DNA of 35,095 nt from Brachionus rotundiformis (Eukaryota > Rotifera > Eurotatoria > Ploima > Brachionidae), in contig JAESIW010000020.1 of the NCBI GenBank assembly GCA_016802295.1, positions 1,524,806 to 1,559,900 on the forward strand, in the 5' to 3' direction. Shown here in pieces: positions 1-10,140 of this stretch; the stretch's first letter is position 1; each line of letters begins with the position of its first letter. A program made the translations under genes and the position numbers. The notes beneath the pieces are model-generated. The model saw only the letters and a program-made list of their open reading frames with translations, did no database searches and was not told the origin of the DNA.

Positions 1-118
1 AAATAAAGTTATCAAAAATTACTCAAAGAAACTTAAAATTAGCTTGTAATACTTAAATTTTTTAATCATATTTTGAATAAATTTTTTCTATTTCTTTTGA
101 TATTTTAATTTGAAATCA

Positions 119-262
119 GTCGGGCTTTCTTTATGGAATAGACTTCTACAGCTCCACTCTACCTATAGGCGGTGATGAACTCAGATACTCTACATGATAT
201 GGGTCGTAAGTACTACTACCTCTACTATTAATACTATTATTTAATTTTGTTATTATTAAAAA
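119..262 (+). mobile_element. Probable 3' end of a decayed LINE
   Basis: This block has a more balanced base composition than its surroundings and ends in an irregular run of ACT/ATT-type triplets, then TTATTATTAAAA. Its layout (GC-richer 3' untranslated end followed by a simple triplet tail) resembles the copies at 650-840 and 8251-8350. No coding remains are visible. The orientation is inferred from the tail. It could be any repeat with a microsatellite end. Confidence 0.35.
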
Positions 263-523
263 CAAAAAACTTGGGAGCAATTATCTTAAGATGACTATTT
301 ATGCTTTTTAAAAAAAGTTAAAAGAACGTCTAAAAAAGTTTATCCTAAAAAAGTGTCTTAAAATGATAAAATTTGAAATTAATCCTTGGTCAAAAATATA
401 TCGTAAGAAAAAATAATCAAAATATAGTAAATGATTACGAAATATTGGTGTTTATCATTTAAGACAAATTTACAAATTAAAAAATTAAAAAGCCTCCACC
501 ATATGTCTACAAAGAGCCAATAA

Positions 524-840
524 TTCACGAACAGAGTGGTTAATGAATGGAACGCCCTGCCTGCCTCCGTCGTCAACGCCACCTCGGTAAACCAGTTCAA
601 GAACCGATACGACGCCTTTCGGTCTTGTACCCAAACTATCGCTCCATAGACACAGACAACAATGATGAATCCTAGTTTTTCTTTTTTTATTCTTGTAAAA
701 ATTAACTCCTTAACCCTAAAATTCTTATTGTATATTTCTATCAGTCTTTTATCTCATTATGTGCAACGAGCTACCATAGGCGACCTCTCATGTAGGCCGC
801 CTCCGCAAGCTAGTCTTGCTGTATCTTTTTTATAATAATA
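524..840 (+). mobile_element. 3' end of a CR1-like non-LTR retrotransposon (RT C-terminus plus 3' UTR)
   Basis: Read on the plus strand, 524-649 encodes FTNRVVNEWNALPASVV followed by NATSVNQFKNRYDAF and a TAG stop at 647-649. The pattern of W-N-x-L-P, then a V/N-rich turn and F-K-N-R-hydrophobic-D is the usual extreme C-terminus of CR1/Jockey-type reverse transcriptase proteins. The following 190 bp (650-840) would be the 3' untranslated region; it ends in TAA-type triplets. Everything upstream of 524 is missing, so this is a severely 5'-truncated copy. It may belong to the same family as the plus-strand fragments at 8645-10140, which lack this part. It is not an active element. Confidence 0.7.
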
Positions 841-986
841 ATTATAAAAAATTAAAAACATATTTGAAATTTGCAAAATTTATTTAAAAGAATCAAAATT
901 AATTTTTTCAAGGGATTTAATTAAATCATAGAACTATTTGACAGCATTTTTTCTTCTTAACCCAAAACTAAAAAAATTGGTATTAA

Positions 987-1749
987 TTAATCTAAAATGT
1001 CTATTAAAAGATTACGATTTTGAACCAAGGGTAGCAATTGAGACACATCAAAATTTCCTATTAATGATTGTAGATCCAATCCTCCCAAAATATCTTGCAA
1101 GTTGATATTGGCCAAAACCAAATTTAACAATTGTGCATAGTCTCCAGTTTGCAAAGCTTGCAAAGCTGATTCAATGACAGAAAAATTAATGTTGTATTGT
1201 GAAGCCAATGAGATCAATGTGCTCAAAAGATCTCTAGAAGCATCTCTTTTACCAAACAAGCTAATTACTGAGATTACAGTTGGGATGTTTTGAATGATGG
1301 TTGGAACAGCATCAATGATAGCTTGACCTACATTGGCCCAGTCAATTCTTGGCAATTGGATTCCAAAATGGTTTAGGATATTGACCAATAATCCGTTCAA
1401 TGTTTCATTATTTTGGATGAAAGACTAGCAAGAAAAAATAAAAAATTAAAGGCTAAATTAAATTTTGGGTTTTTAAAAATGCCTTACGGTTAAAAGATTA
1501 ACCAAGTTTGAGCCAGATAATGAGGAAAAGTTTCCGGAAAGCAATTCTTGAAGGTTAACTCCATTTTGAGACAAGAAGGATAAAACTTCTTGCAAAGAAG
1601 ATGGATTAGCAATAAGAGTATTCTAAAAAAAAAAAAAAGATAACTTGAAATTATCAAAATTGATATTTAATCTAAATTACGGCAATATATTTCAATACAA
1701 CTGGCTTTTTTAAAAGTTCAGCTGAATGGTTTCTTGGTTGAAATTTCAT
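987..1749 (-). CDS. Unrecognised leucine-rich 213-residue protein, three exons
   Basis: Exons on the minus strand are 1749-1681, 1622-1488 and 1424-987, joined by two introns with GTAA donors and T-rich TAG acceptors, all in phase 0. The product starts MKFQPRNHSAELL. It is mostly amphipathic-looking Leu/Ile/Asn/Gln segments with recurring themes such as LLxxLxxxxxNxxxLLxG and repeated NINLQDIL / GVNLQELL / GLDLQSLI units, suggesting internal helical repeats. There is no obvious signal peptide, membrane span or catalytic motif, and I do not recognise the family. The C-terminus is uncertain: a further intron (about 1032 to 985, with a good polypyrimidine-AG acceptor) would replace the last residues (RNLLIDILD) by LLG and a stop. 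A polyadenylation hexamer AATAAA lies at 884-879. Identical splice phases suggest exon-wise repeat growth. Confidence 0.7.
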
Positions 1750-2800
1750 TTTCCTTTTTTTTTTGTTTTAATTGATATATTTTCTTTCGCAAAAAAATGC
1801 TATTAAATAGTCGATTTTCATATGGAAAATTTTCACATTCGAATGCTAAGGTGTCATTATCAATTATAATTTTAGAATTTTTTTAACTTTTGTCTGAATG
1901 GTTGTCGAGTCAGTTGAAGGCTAATTTGACATGTTTTTATGTAAAAAGCATGGGTGCTTGGGAAAAAATAAAAATCAATTACTTCACAAACACATATGCT
2001 AAAAAATCCTATTTTTGATAAAGTAAATTATTGCGCAAATAGAACTTTGTCAAAATAATAAATCAAAAATGAACTCTTTTTTTTAAATTTTTTTCAATCT
2101 TAAGAACTCAATAGGTTTTTTTTTTTAAAAACTTTATCTATGTCACCGAATAGGAACAACTGAAAATGAACTGAAAAAAATAGATTGTTTTAGATTCTGG
2201 TAATTTTGATTTTACAACTAACTGGGACAATAGTTATACTGATTCCATCTTGCCTTTTGGATGAGTGGAGAATATCCACACAAAATCTGGAATCATTCGA
2301 ATATGGTTGATTCAAGGATCAACAATCATTTAGAAGAGTTCCACAGTAAAATAATGAAACATTTAGATTCATCAAATTCAATTTTTTATATGCTTGTCAA
2401 ATTTAGCGGTGGATTTTGAAAGTATTAAGTTAAGAAGAGAAGAGGTGAGATAAAAAAAAAACCAAAGCTGTAAATAGAGAGATTCAATATTCATGCTTAA
2501 TAAATGATCTTAAGGAAAACATAATTACAATTAAACAATTTTTCATACAATTTAGTTAAATCATTAGCTTATTAAATTATTTTTTTAACTATTTAAATAA
2601 TTTTACTCGAATCTTTTTTGGAATAAATTTTTATTATATCTTAATTATTGATTATTTTTAGAACTGAAATTTAAGAGTTTTAGAATTTAGAACCCATATT
2701 TTTAGACTGTTTAAATCTAGGAGATATTTGTTTTATTTTCGAACTGTGGTAGAATGTATAAAATTTGGAAAAGGATGCTGAAGCACCACCCATGGTTATA
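1750..2800. other. Intergenic, upstream of the leucine-rich gene
   Basis: There is no convincing coding sequence. Most of it is AT-rich; a more balanced block at about 2160-2420 stands out, but both strands carry stops and I could not assign it. It may hold the promoter of the minus-strand gene that starts at 1749. Confidence 0.4.
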
Positions 2801-2868
2801 CCATTTAATAGTCACATTTTTCACTTATATTTATAAAAACCGTCTTCCAGAGATATAAATAGGACTTT
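2801..2868. repeat. Direct repeat, left copy (68 bp)
   Basis: This is nearly identical to 3051-3118. The first 61 bases match exactly, and the last seven differ at two positions. The two copies flank the duplicated SLC26 segment, like a very long target-site duplication. Confidence 0.9.
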
Positions 2869-2869
2869 A

Positions 2870-3053
2870 TAAATATTTTTGTTTCCAGAATGTGGCTGCC
2901 AATTTCAATTAACTCCTTTGAAAATTGACATTAAATTTTTAATATCTTAGTTAATTCTAATTTTTAAAAAGAAACATACTCCAATTATCACAAAGGCCAA
3001 ATGAATATCACCTAATTTAATCCCTAAAAGAGTACTTATTTGACTTACAACCA
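2870..3053 (-). pseudogene. Duplicated fragment of the SLC26 transporter gene (intron 3 with exon edges)
   Basis: These 184 bp match 5795-5979 in the same orientation. The only difference I found is one T fewer in a T run (five instead of six). The copied segment contains the 5' part of exon 4, all of intron 3 and the 3' end of exon 3 of the SLC26 gene. Because the intron is present, the copy came from DNA rather than from spliced mRNA. It cannot encode anything useful alone. The junctions show short overlaps: TAAATATTTTT at the left edge partly matches flanking sequence, and CCA at the right edge is shared with the 68-bp direct repeat. The near identity implies a recent event or ongoing gene conversion. 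Confidence 0.9.
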
Positions 3054-3118
3054 TTTAATAGTCACATTTTTCACTTATATTTATAAAAACCGTCTTCCAG
3101 AGATATAAATAAGATTTT
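3051..3118. repeat. Direct repeat, right copy (68 bp)
   Basis: This is the second copy of 2801-2868. It begins within the last three bases (CCA) of the SLC26-derived segment, so the insert and the repeat share a 3-bp overlap. Confidence 0.9.
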
Positions 3119-3186
3119 GAGTTATACTATTGTAAATCATTAATTTCATATTGAATTTAGAGATCTAACATGGACCAATACTTCCA

Positions 3187-3240
3187 GATTATTATTATTA
3201 TTATTATTATTTATTCAATGAACGCCATGTAGGCGATGTA
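3187..3240 (-). mobile_element. Short 3' tail of a LINE with (ATT)n
   Basis: On the minus strand the sequence reads TACATCGCCTACATGGCGTTC and then runs into an A-rich stretch and seven or more TAA/ATA triplets. A hairpin-forming end (CGCC...GGCG) followed by triplet repeats is typical of CR1-type 3' ends. Only this tail remains. A plain (ATT)n microsatellite is the alternative. Confidence 0.4.
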
Positions 3241-3886
3241 AAAAAAAATATATAAAAATTAAAGTATTTAAATAATTTAGTTAAAGAAAAAAAAGGTTTC
3301 TAGATTGATAGCTATTTTAATTTTTTTCTAAAATTTAAAGATTTTTTTATTTAATAATTTATATATTTTTAATTTTTTTAAAAAATCAATTTCTAATGTC
3401 ATATTTAGCGATAGATAATAGATAATATTCGGAAAATCTGATGAAAAAAATTATTAAAACGATCTCAAATTTTTTAAATTCTTTTCATGTTTCACGCGGG
3501 AAAAAGTCAAATTTTTAATTAGAATTTAAATTAATAAATTTATTGATACAGAATGCTTTGTCTATAAATCTATTATATTTCTTGTTTACGTTAATATTCC
3601 AAATTGGCCATTTTTAGAAAAAATTTAAAAGTTTAATTTTTAAAAATATTTTTGTACCCATTCTTTTATAGCCAATTTTTCTATTATTAGTTTATTTTAG
3701 TTTTTGAAAAATTTAACAATCATAAATTTTAGAAGATAATATATTAAAAAACTAATAAAAGAAATAACTTTTTTAGCTTAAATTTTAAAATTTTTTATAA
3801 AGAAAAAAACATGATATTATTTTTTCAAGTGAAAACGAATAAAAAATCTAATTTAAATTTCACCGACTATTTTTTACAGATTTTCT
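3241..3886. other. AT-rich intergenic sequence
   Basis: I see nothing here beyond A and T runs. It lies downstream of the SLC26 stop codon and would include its 3' untranslated region. Confidence 0.4.
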
Positions 3887-6819
3887 TCAAAACTTTATGT
3901 CATCAAAGCTATTTAGCTCTATTTCAACTCGGTCATCTTCTTCCAATTCATCGATTCGATCATTCTCCCTAAAATTTCTAGCCACAAGCGAAGTCAATTT
4001 ATTCTCCTCATCCGGATCTGATATACTCATTCTTACATTTTGATAAATAGAATTAGTAGTATCTTCTATTTTTATCATTGGTTTGCTTGGATAAAGAATG
4101 CTCCTTACAGCATCATCATTTGTGGCAAGAATAAAATCCAAATCAATCTTGCGTGGTAGGTGTTTTTTAAAGGACTTTAATACCATACCTTTAAACCAAA
4201 AAAAAACTTAATTGTATCTTTATTATATTTTTATTAATTACGCTTGCAATAGGTAAGATGTAGAACTATTCCGATTTCCTTGTATTCTTCATAGAGCTAG
4301 ATAACTTGATTTTAATTTTTATCTAATTTTATGCGGGCAATTACTTGAATAACAGCATTGACGCCTTGGGAATCAATGTAGTTTACACAACTGAAATCAA
4401 GTATAATGTGTTTAAGCTTTATTTCATCTAAAATCTCATTTGCAGTCTTATGATGGTGATGGCCCAGAGAAATATGCTTCTTGTTAGGCCTGGAGTTGGC
4501 TTTTTTTATCTTCTTTCGAATCTCGGCTAGATCGAGCCCACATAACTTGATAATCTTATATTTAAAGCCATCAACGTTAGCATAATATATCGACTCCTCG
4601 TATCTAATTATTTTAATATTATCAATTTCTTTTGCCTTGAATTAAAAATAAAATTTAAAAAAAAATAAAAAACTTTCTTCCTACTCACTTGTTCACAAGC
4701 TTCAATACATTCGTAGACTCTTGTGCCTGGTATGTTGCCCAAGACTGAAGCTCGCGCCCTTAATTTTCAAATAAACTTCAAATATTGTTGACGTATTTAT
4801 TTATTTTTAAATCAAATGATTTATTTTTTTTTAAATTAGCTAATATTTTGTTATCAAAAGATAAGAGAGCATTATCACAAGCTTAGGCTAATCGAAAGAT
4901 GTTACCTTTGAGAGCGAATAATTACTAAAAGAAGTGAAAAAGCAACACCAATATAAAGACCCACGTCTACATCTAAAATCATAACACCCAAAAAAGTCAT
5001 CAGCCAACCCAACTTTTTTTTTATTAAATAAAATACCGACAAAAAAAATATAAAAAAATACTTACTGCTTCTATTTTGCTTTTTTTAAACAATTCTGGTA
5101 AATTTTTTACTTCCAAGACCATTGACTTGAGAGCTATTACAATAATGGCAGCTAGACATGCATTTGGCAAGCTTTTAAACAACGGTCCCAAAAAAAGAAT
5201 CACAACCAAAACTAGTATACTGGCAAAAATGCCATATACCTATTGAAGATAGATAAAATTAAGACATATTAGAATAAAAAAAATACTTGAGTTTTTCCTC
5301 CTACGTCTTCAACAATTACACATCTTGACAAACCAACACATGATGGAAACCCACCAAAAAAAGATGATACAACATTTCCTACTCCGTAGGCAACCAATTC
5401 TTGATTGGGACTAATTTCGTAATTGTGGTTTTTAGCAAATAGTTTTGCCATTGAGACATTAATAGCAAATGAAACAATTGCGATTGCCAATGAGTCGCCA
5501 ACTAACTGAGAAAATAGCTTAACTGGAGGAGCTGTTGGTGCTGGGAATCTATTAATTTTTTCTTAATTTAACTTTTTGATTATTAAATTTTTAAATGCTA
5601 CCCTTTTTTTAATTCACCAATTATTTCTACATCATGTATGAGATTAAATTCACCAAAATAAGATGCTACTGTACCAACAACAACTACAATTAGCTCAACA
5701 GGAACTGGTACTGGTAATTTTTTTTTGAACTTTTCATTTATAAACACTTTAACTATAAATAAAAATATCATTGAAACAACTGAAACTATTAGGGTAAATA
5801 TTTTTGTTTCCAGAATGTGGCTGCCAATTTCAATTAACTCCTTTGAAAATTGACATTAAATTTTTTAATATCTTAGTTAATTCTAATTTTTAAAAAGAAA
5901 CATACTCCAATTATCACAAAGGCCAAATGAATATCACCTAATTTAATCCCTAAAAGAGTACTTATTTGACTTACAACCACATGAAAAGCAGCACCACAAG
6001 TAAAACCATTTACAATTGAATCAGACAAAAATTTAGTAACCACACCAATGTGTAAGCAGGCAAAAATGACCTGAATAAGGCCTGAAAAAAGTGCCAAACA
6101 TGTTGCAATAAGAACTCGAGCCTCATCAGGATCATTTGAGATGAAATCCGAAGAGCTTGACATTGATCCATTTAAATTCTCTGTAGAGTTTTCACTGGAT
6201 GGATACAATACACCTTTGTACTTATTAATTGATGAAGCTACCATCAAACTTACAATAGCATATGTTCCTTAATAAATTTAAGATTTAATTTAAACTCAAT
6301 TTAATATTTAGCTTTTTTTATACCGGTAGATAAATGCCGAGAAGTTCCCAAAAGGACATATAGAATAACATTAATAAATGAGACATATAGTCCATTTATA
6401 GCTGGCAAGCCCGCCATCAGGGAATAGGCAAGACCTTAAGATAAAATTATTTACTAGGCATGAAAATTTTTGATTCTACCTTGAGGGATATGAACTATTC
6501 CAATTGTAAGTCCAGCTATTAGGTCCTTAAAGAAGTCGTTTTTGAAGTCGTATTTTCTGATCCATTTAAAAAAAGGAAATCGATCAAAAAAATAAGTTTT
6601 CATGCAATTAGGTGTTGGGTTATAGTATTTTTTAAAGTAATTCACCGAACTTTTGAGTACATTGTCGCCTTTAACTTTATTATAAGTGAATGTTTTTTCT
6701 AGTTTTTTTTCACTATAAATATCATAGTTTGCATTGGATCCATATATTTCATTGGTATCCGAGATATTTATGCTATAGATAGGCAATTGACTAGATGAGT
6801 TTTTTTCATTCGAGTTCAT
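3887..6819 (-). CDS. SLC26-family anion transporter, 11 exons, 770 aa
   Basis: This is a membrane anion exchanger or channel (sulfate, chloride, bicarbonate or oxalate in this family). Exons on the minus strand: 6819-6480, 6434-6324, 6267-5906, 5840-5602, 5548-5287, 5239-5066, 5012-4906, 4758-4689, 4635-4345, 4296-4242, 4188-3887; all phases agree. The cytosolic N-terminus (about 1-94) precedes the core. The first span reads LTIGIVHIPQGLAYSLMAGL, followed by NGLYVSF and LLGTSRHLSTGTYA, close to the family signature. Further hydrophobic segments run to about residue 530. A STAS domain follows (about 532-700), including HIILDFSCVNYIDSQGV; a His-rich HHHH stretch sits in its loop. An acidic tail ends DDIKF. 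Length is normal for the family. I chose the ATG at 6819 because MNSNEKN begins a hydrophilic N-terminus; an in-frame ATG at 6903 would add a hydrophobic stretch unusual for SLC26. It looks closest to the SLC26A5/A6 group, but I cannot choose a paralogue. Confidence 0.93.
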
Positions 6820-8250
6820 AATTGAATGTTTTAAATTTATCTTTACCAAAGACAAATTTATTAAAGTAATAAATTCAAATAAAAAAAAAACTAAGAAATT
6901 CATTTAATTTATTTAATAGATAAATTTCAAATTTTCATACGTAAATTTAAAATATTTAAATTATCTTGTTTTCTCTCAGTAATAAAACTTGCTAAACTGT
7001 AAATACAATAGCTAATGTATAATCACAACGTCAACTTTATCTTAATACTAAATTATCTATTTTTTGTTTAATTTTTAACTTTATAAAAATTTAGAAAGGA
7101 TTGCGTAATTGGTCCCTTTGTCACAAGTTTTCGAAAAAATGATTTAAGACAGAAAAAGATTTAACATTTTAATTTCATTATTTTTTCACCAAATTTTCAA
7201 ATTTAAATTTACTTTAATTTGATTCTAAGATTTCTGACCTAATTTAGATAGATAGTGGTTTAATAATAAATAAATAGGACATTTTCTTTAAGAACATTCA
7301 TTATCAACACAAAATATCAACATATTCTAAATGATATATTTATTAAATGAATGCTGACAACAAGATAATTCAAAAATTTTCAATTGTATTCTCTTAATTT
7401 TATAGAAATGTTTATCAACAGATAAAATAAATTAAAAATGAGTTGAATTTTATTATTAATATATATTTTCTAGGAAGTTGTAGTTTAAAATAATATCTTG
7501 ATTATTTTCTAAAAGAGGCTTCTTAAACATCGTTGTATCGTTTATAATTTTTTTATTCAAAAATAAAATATAAGAAATTGAGAATACTTATTAAGTTATC
7601 ATTATCAATTTTCTAAAAAACTTATTTAGAAATAAAATTTATAAATAATCTTCAGTTTGAATTGATAAAAAACTTAAGCTCTTATTTTTGTTTTTTTAAA
7701 CTTCTCAATAATATGGTTATATCGATCGTAATAGGAAATGATTTTATAATTATTTTAGTTAACTAAACTGAATAATAAAAGATTTATAGAGATTTATATA
7801 TTTAATTTGCTTAATTTTTCTTTTTTGGTCAGTTTTAATTAAATCTACTTTATTTTTGATATCAATAAAAATACGAAATATGCGTTTATTTTTTTTCAAA
7901 CATTTTATTAAAAAATTGAAATTATAAAAAATATTCTAGTTATTCTAAAGAAAAAATTCTAAAAATGGCGATAGTCGTCTAGCAAACTTTATCTGATTTA
8001 AAATACCTTAACTGTTTTTGCCAAATTTAAATTATCCTAATTTGCCTAATTTACCAAACTAAATAATCTCTGATTCCTTTGATTTTTCTAGGACTTTTTT
8101 TAATAAAAAATAAAAAGTTTTTTTGCTATTTCATATTGCAAAAAATAGAATTCAATTTAAAAATTCCATCATCAGAAATGGTTTCAAAAAGAGATTAGAT
8201 GATTTTTTTGAATGCAAAAAAATTATTAATCAAACAATTGACTAAATAAC
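6820..8250. other. AT-rich intergenic sequence
   Basis: No coding sequence or RNA gene is visible. The part next to 6820 should hold the promoter of the SLC26 gene. Confidence 0.4.
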
Positions 8251-8350
8251 TCGTTTTAGCTACCATAGCGAAGGCTTCTGACCTTGCTCTACGGGTAAAC
8301 CCTGTTGTAGCTTATTCTTATTATTGCTTTATTATGTTATTATTATCTTT
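8251..8350 (+). mobile_element. Decayed LINE 3' end
   Basis: The block is GC-richer than its surroundings and starts TTTTAGCTACCATAGCGAAGG. It shares AGCTACCATAG and a following CGA with the 3' untranslated region at about 769-784, then ends in TTATTATTG- and TTATTATTATC-like triplets. It is probably the terminal piece of a related CR1-like element; no coding part survives. Confidence 0.45.
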
Positions 8351-8644
8351 TATGAATACTTTATTTCCGAGTAAAACTCTTTATATATCTATTATATAAG
8401 TGTAGGTAAAAACTAAAAAATCTTCTGAAAATAATAATTATTATTTATTTACAAATGAAATGTATCGTGCATTTATTTTTTGAGATCTGAATTATTGGTT
8501 AACGAAAAAATTAAAGTTTATTTTATCTTTTATTTTTTAATGATAGAAACATTTGTAGTGCCACTAGAACGTAATCCAAACTAAAATTCAAACAAAAGAT
8601 TTATTAAATGTTTAAATATTTTTCGTTTTAATTTATATATTACA

Positions 8645-8784
8645 CAAAACTTATTGGTGTTATTAGAAGTCTATTGGATCTTACAACATCACAAGGTGAT
8701 ATCGACTGTCTGATGAGTTGGACCGAGGACTGGATGATGGATTTTTATGCTGATAGACTCAAGCATACGTTTTTGAACAGCAAA
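8645..8784 (+). mobile_element. CR1-like LINE, upstream part (RT fragment), split by a later insertion
   Basis: The plus strand reads KLIGVIRSLLDLTTSQGDID, then CLMSWTEDWMMDFYADRLKH. In CR1-type reverse transcriptases this stretch lies just after the catalytic FADD motif (KL-x-V-I ... L-Q-x-D-L/I-D-x-L-x-x-W ... M-x-F-N-x-D-K-C-K). The fragment is 5'-truncated near 8645 and stops at the 12-bp target site TTGAACAGCAAA (8773-8784). The rest of the element resumes at 9658. The missing DKC motif and later frame changes show decay. Confidence 0.75.
8773..8784. repeat. Target-site duplication, left copy
   Basis: TTGAACAGCAAA is repeated exactly at 9658-9669, on the other side of the minus-strand LINE. 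Joining the two flanks restores a reading FLNSKKSK in the host element, as expected for an insertion into it. Confidence 0.85.
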
Positions 8785-9657
8785 TATTTTATTTTTATTT
8801 AAAATATTATTTGAGGAAGTCCTCAGGACACTCAGAATGGATCATAGTCCTTCTTTTTAGCCTAACGTTTAAAATATTGAATTAAATATTAAAAAAAAGA
8901 GAAACTTTATGTATATATTAGAGCACAACAATGATTATAGCAGGATAAAATAATATAAATTTAATTAGTTATACGATTTACCAGATAATAGTTTTTTTTT
9001 AAATTTTCAAATAAATTGTTGAACTTTTTGTTTGGAACAGGAGTGTTTGTCTGGTAGTCATTTAAATCTTCTAATAGTTGCTGGTGATCCACTCATTTTT
9101 ATAGGAATTTATTTAGCAGTAGTTCAGATCTAGTTGATATCATGTCAATAGAGTTGTAAAGTTTTAGACCTTTTATCTTACAAATTAAGTTAATTTTAGG
9201 CATAACTTTACGTCGTACATCTTCAAATGCTTTTTGAAGTTGAGCTTTGGATCAAATTTGATGCCAAGAAAGGTTGGGAATGGATCTAGTGGGACCTTTT
9301 GGTCACCGATAGATAAGTTAAGCTTATATTTTGATTCGTAGTTTAATCTGTAGCCGGCCGTAGTAAAAACAGTGTGAAAAGTTTTGTTAGGGTTGATTAC
9401 AAGACACCATCTTTCGCATTAGTCTTTTATTCTGCTGATACCTGAATTGATTTTTTTTTCAATTTCTCTTAGAAATTTACTGGAGTACCATATACACAAG
9501 TCGTCTGCAAACAAAACTATGCTAATTTTTTTTGGAATGATCTTAGCAATGTCGCTAAAAAACACTGAGAAAAGAGTGGGTGATAAACAACTACCTTGAG
9601 GGACTCCAGTTGAAATCCCGAACTCTATTGAAAGTTGTTTTTTGACTGAAACTGTAA
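8785..9657 (-). mobile_element. 5'-truncated LINE (second family) inserted into the CR1-like element
   Basis: The minus strand from 9657 encodes part of a reverse transcriptase: EFGISTGVPQGSCLSPTLF, then ISIVLFADDLCIW (palm motif, catalytic D-D), a TAA stop where a codon such as Trp is expected, then RWCLVINPNKTFHTVF and VPLDPFPTFLGIKFDPKLNF, followed by a frameshift and KINLICKIKGLKLYNSID. The 3' end (left side, near 8785) is A-rich, and the element is bounded by the direct repeat TTGAACAGCAAA at 8773-8784 and 9658-9669. Truncated 5' end, A-rich 3' end and target-site duplication are the hallmarks of target-primed reverse transcription. The stop and frameshift make it inactive. Confidence 0.85.
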
Positions 9658-10140
9658 TTGAACAGCAAAAAAAGCAAATAAATGGACTAAATATGGGTAA
9701 GATAGAAAACGAAAGCGATTTAGGTAAAATGATTAGTTCACATCTGATATGGAGTATGGAAGTTATGGAAGTGCCCAAAAGAGCTAATATGGCGCTGGGA
9801 AAATTATCTAAAGCGTTCAAGTCATGATCAATTAGTATGTTCAAGAAGCTTTACGTAGCATTTGTTAGACCTCATCTCGAGTATGCGATGGCTGCTTGGT
9901 GGCCGTACACGAAGAAGGACATCTTAGTCGAAAAGAAGGTACAAATAAAAGCAACAAAATTTTTCAAAGTCACTTAAGCGTCTACCAAATGAGAAGAAAT
10001 TAGAAAAGTTTGGACTCACAAGTTTCCTGAGCAAGAGAAGAGAGAGAGAAGATCTTATCGAATATTTAAAGATAACTAATGGTTTAACTAATGTAAATTG
10101 GCACAACCTAATCTTATATCAAATAAGGCATTAATACTCT
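9658..10140 (+). mobile_element. CR1-like LINE, downstream part (RT C-terminal region)
   Basis: After the second target-site copy (9658-9669), the plus strand resumes with NESDLGKMISSHLIW, KRANMALGKLSKAFKS, a stop (TGA at 9824-9826), then KLYVAFVRPHLEYAMAAW, KVQIKATKFFKV, and in another frame LTSFLSKREREDLIEYLK-like remains and ITNGLTNVNWHNL. This is the usual order of the thumb and C-terminal region in CR1-type reverse transcriptases (LGVxISxDLKW ... LYxxLVRPHLEYA ... KVQRRATK). Several stops and frame changes mark it as dead. The expected W-N-x-L-P ending is absent, so the 3' end is also lost; the fragment at 524-649 carries that piece. Confidence 0.8.

Noticed and set aside
379..600. Open frame on the minus strand over the LINE fragment
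   Set aside because: It is antisense to the clear reverse transcriptase C-terminus on the plus strand and has no family pattern.
2160..2420. More balanced block that might be a small exon or gene
   Set aside because: All frames on both strands are broken by stops and no splice-compatible exon could be built.
6820..6903. In-frame upstream ATG for the SLC26 gene at 6903
   Set aside because: It adds a hydrophobic stretch (MNFLVFFLFEFITL) before the normal hydrophilic N-terminus and lies in AT-rich DNA; the ATG at 6819 fits the family better.
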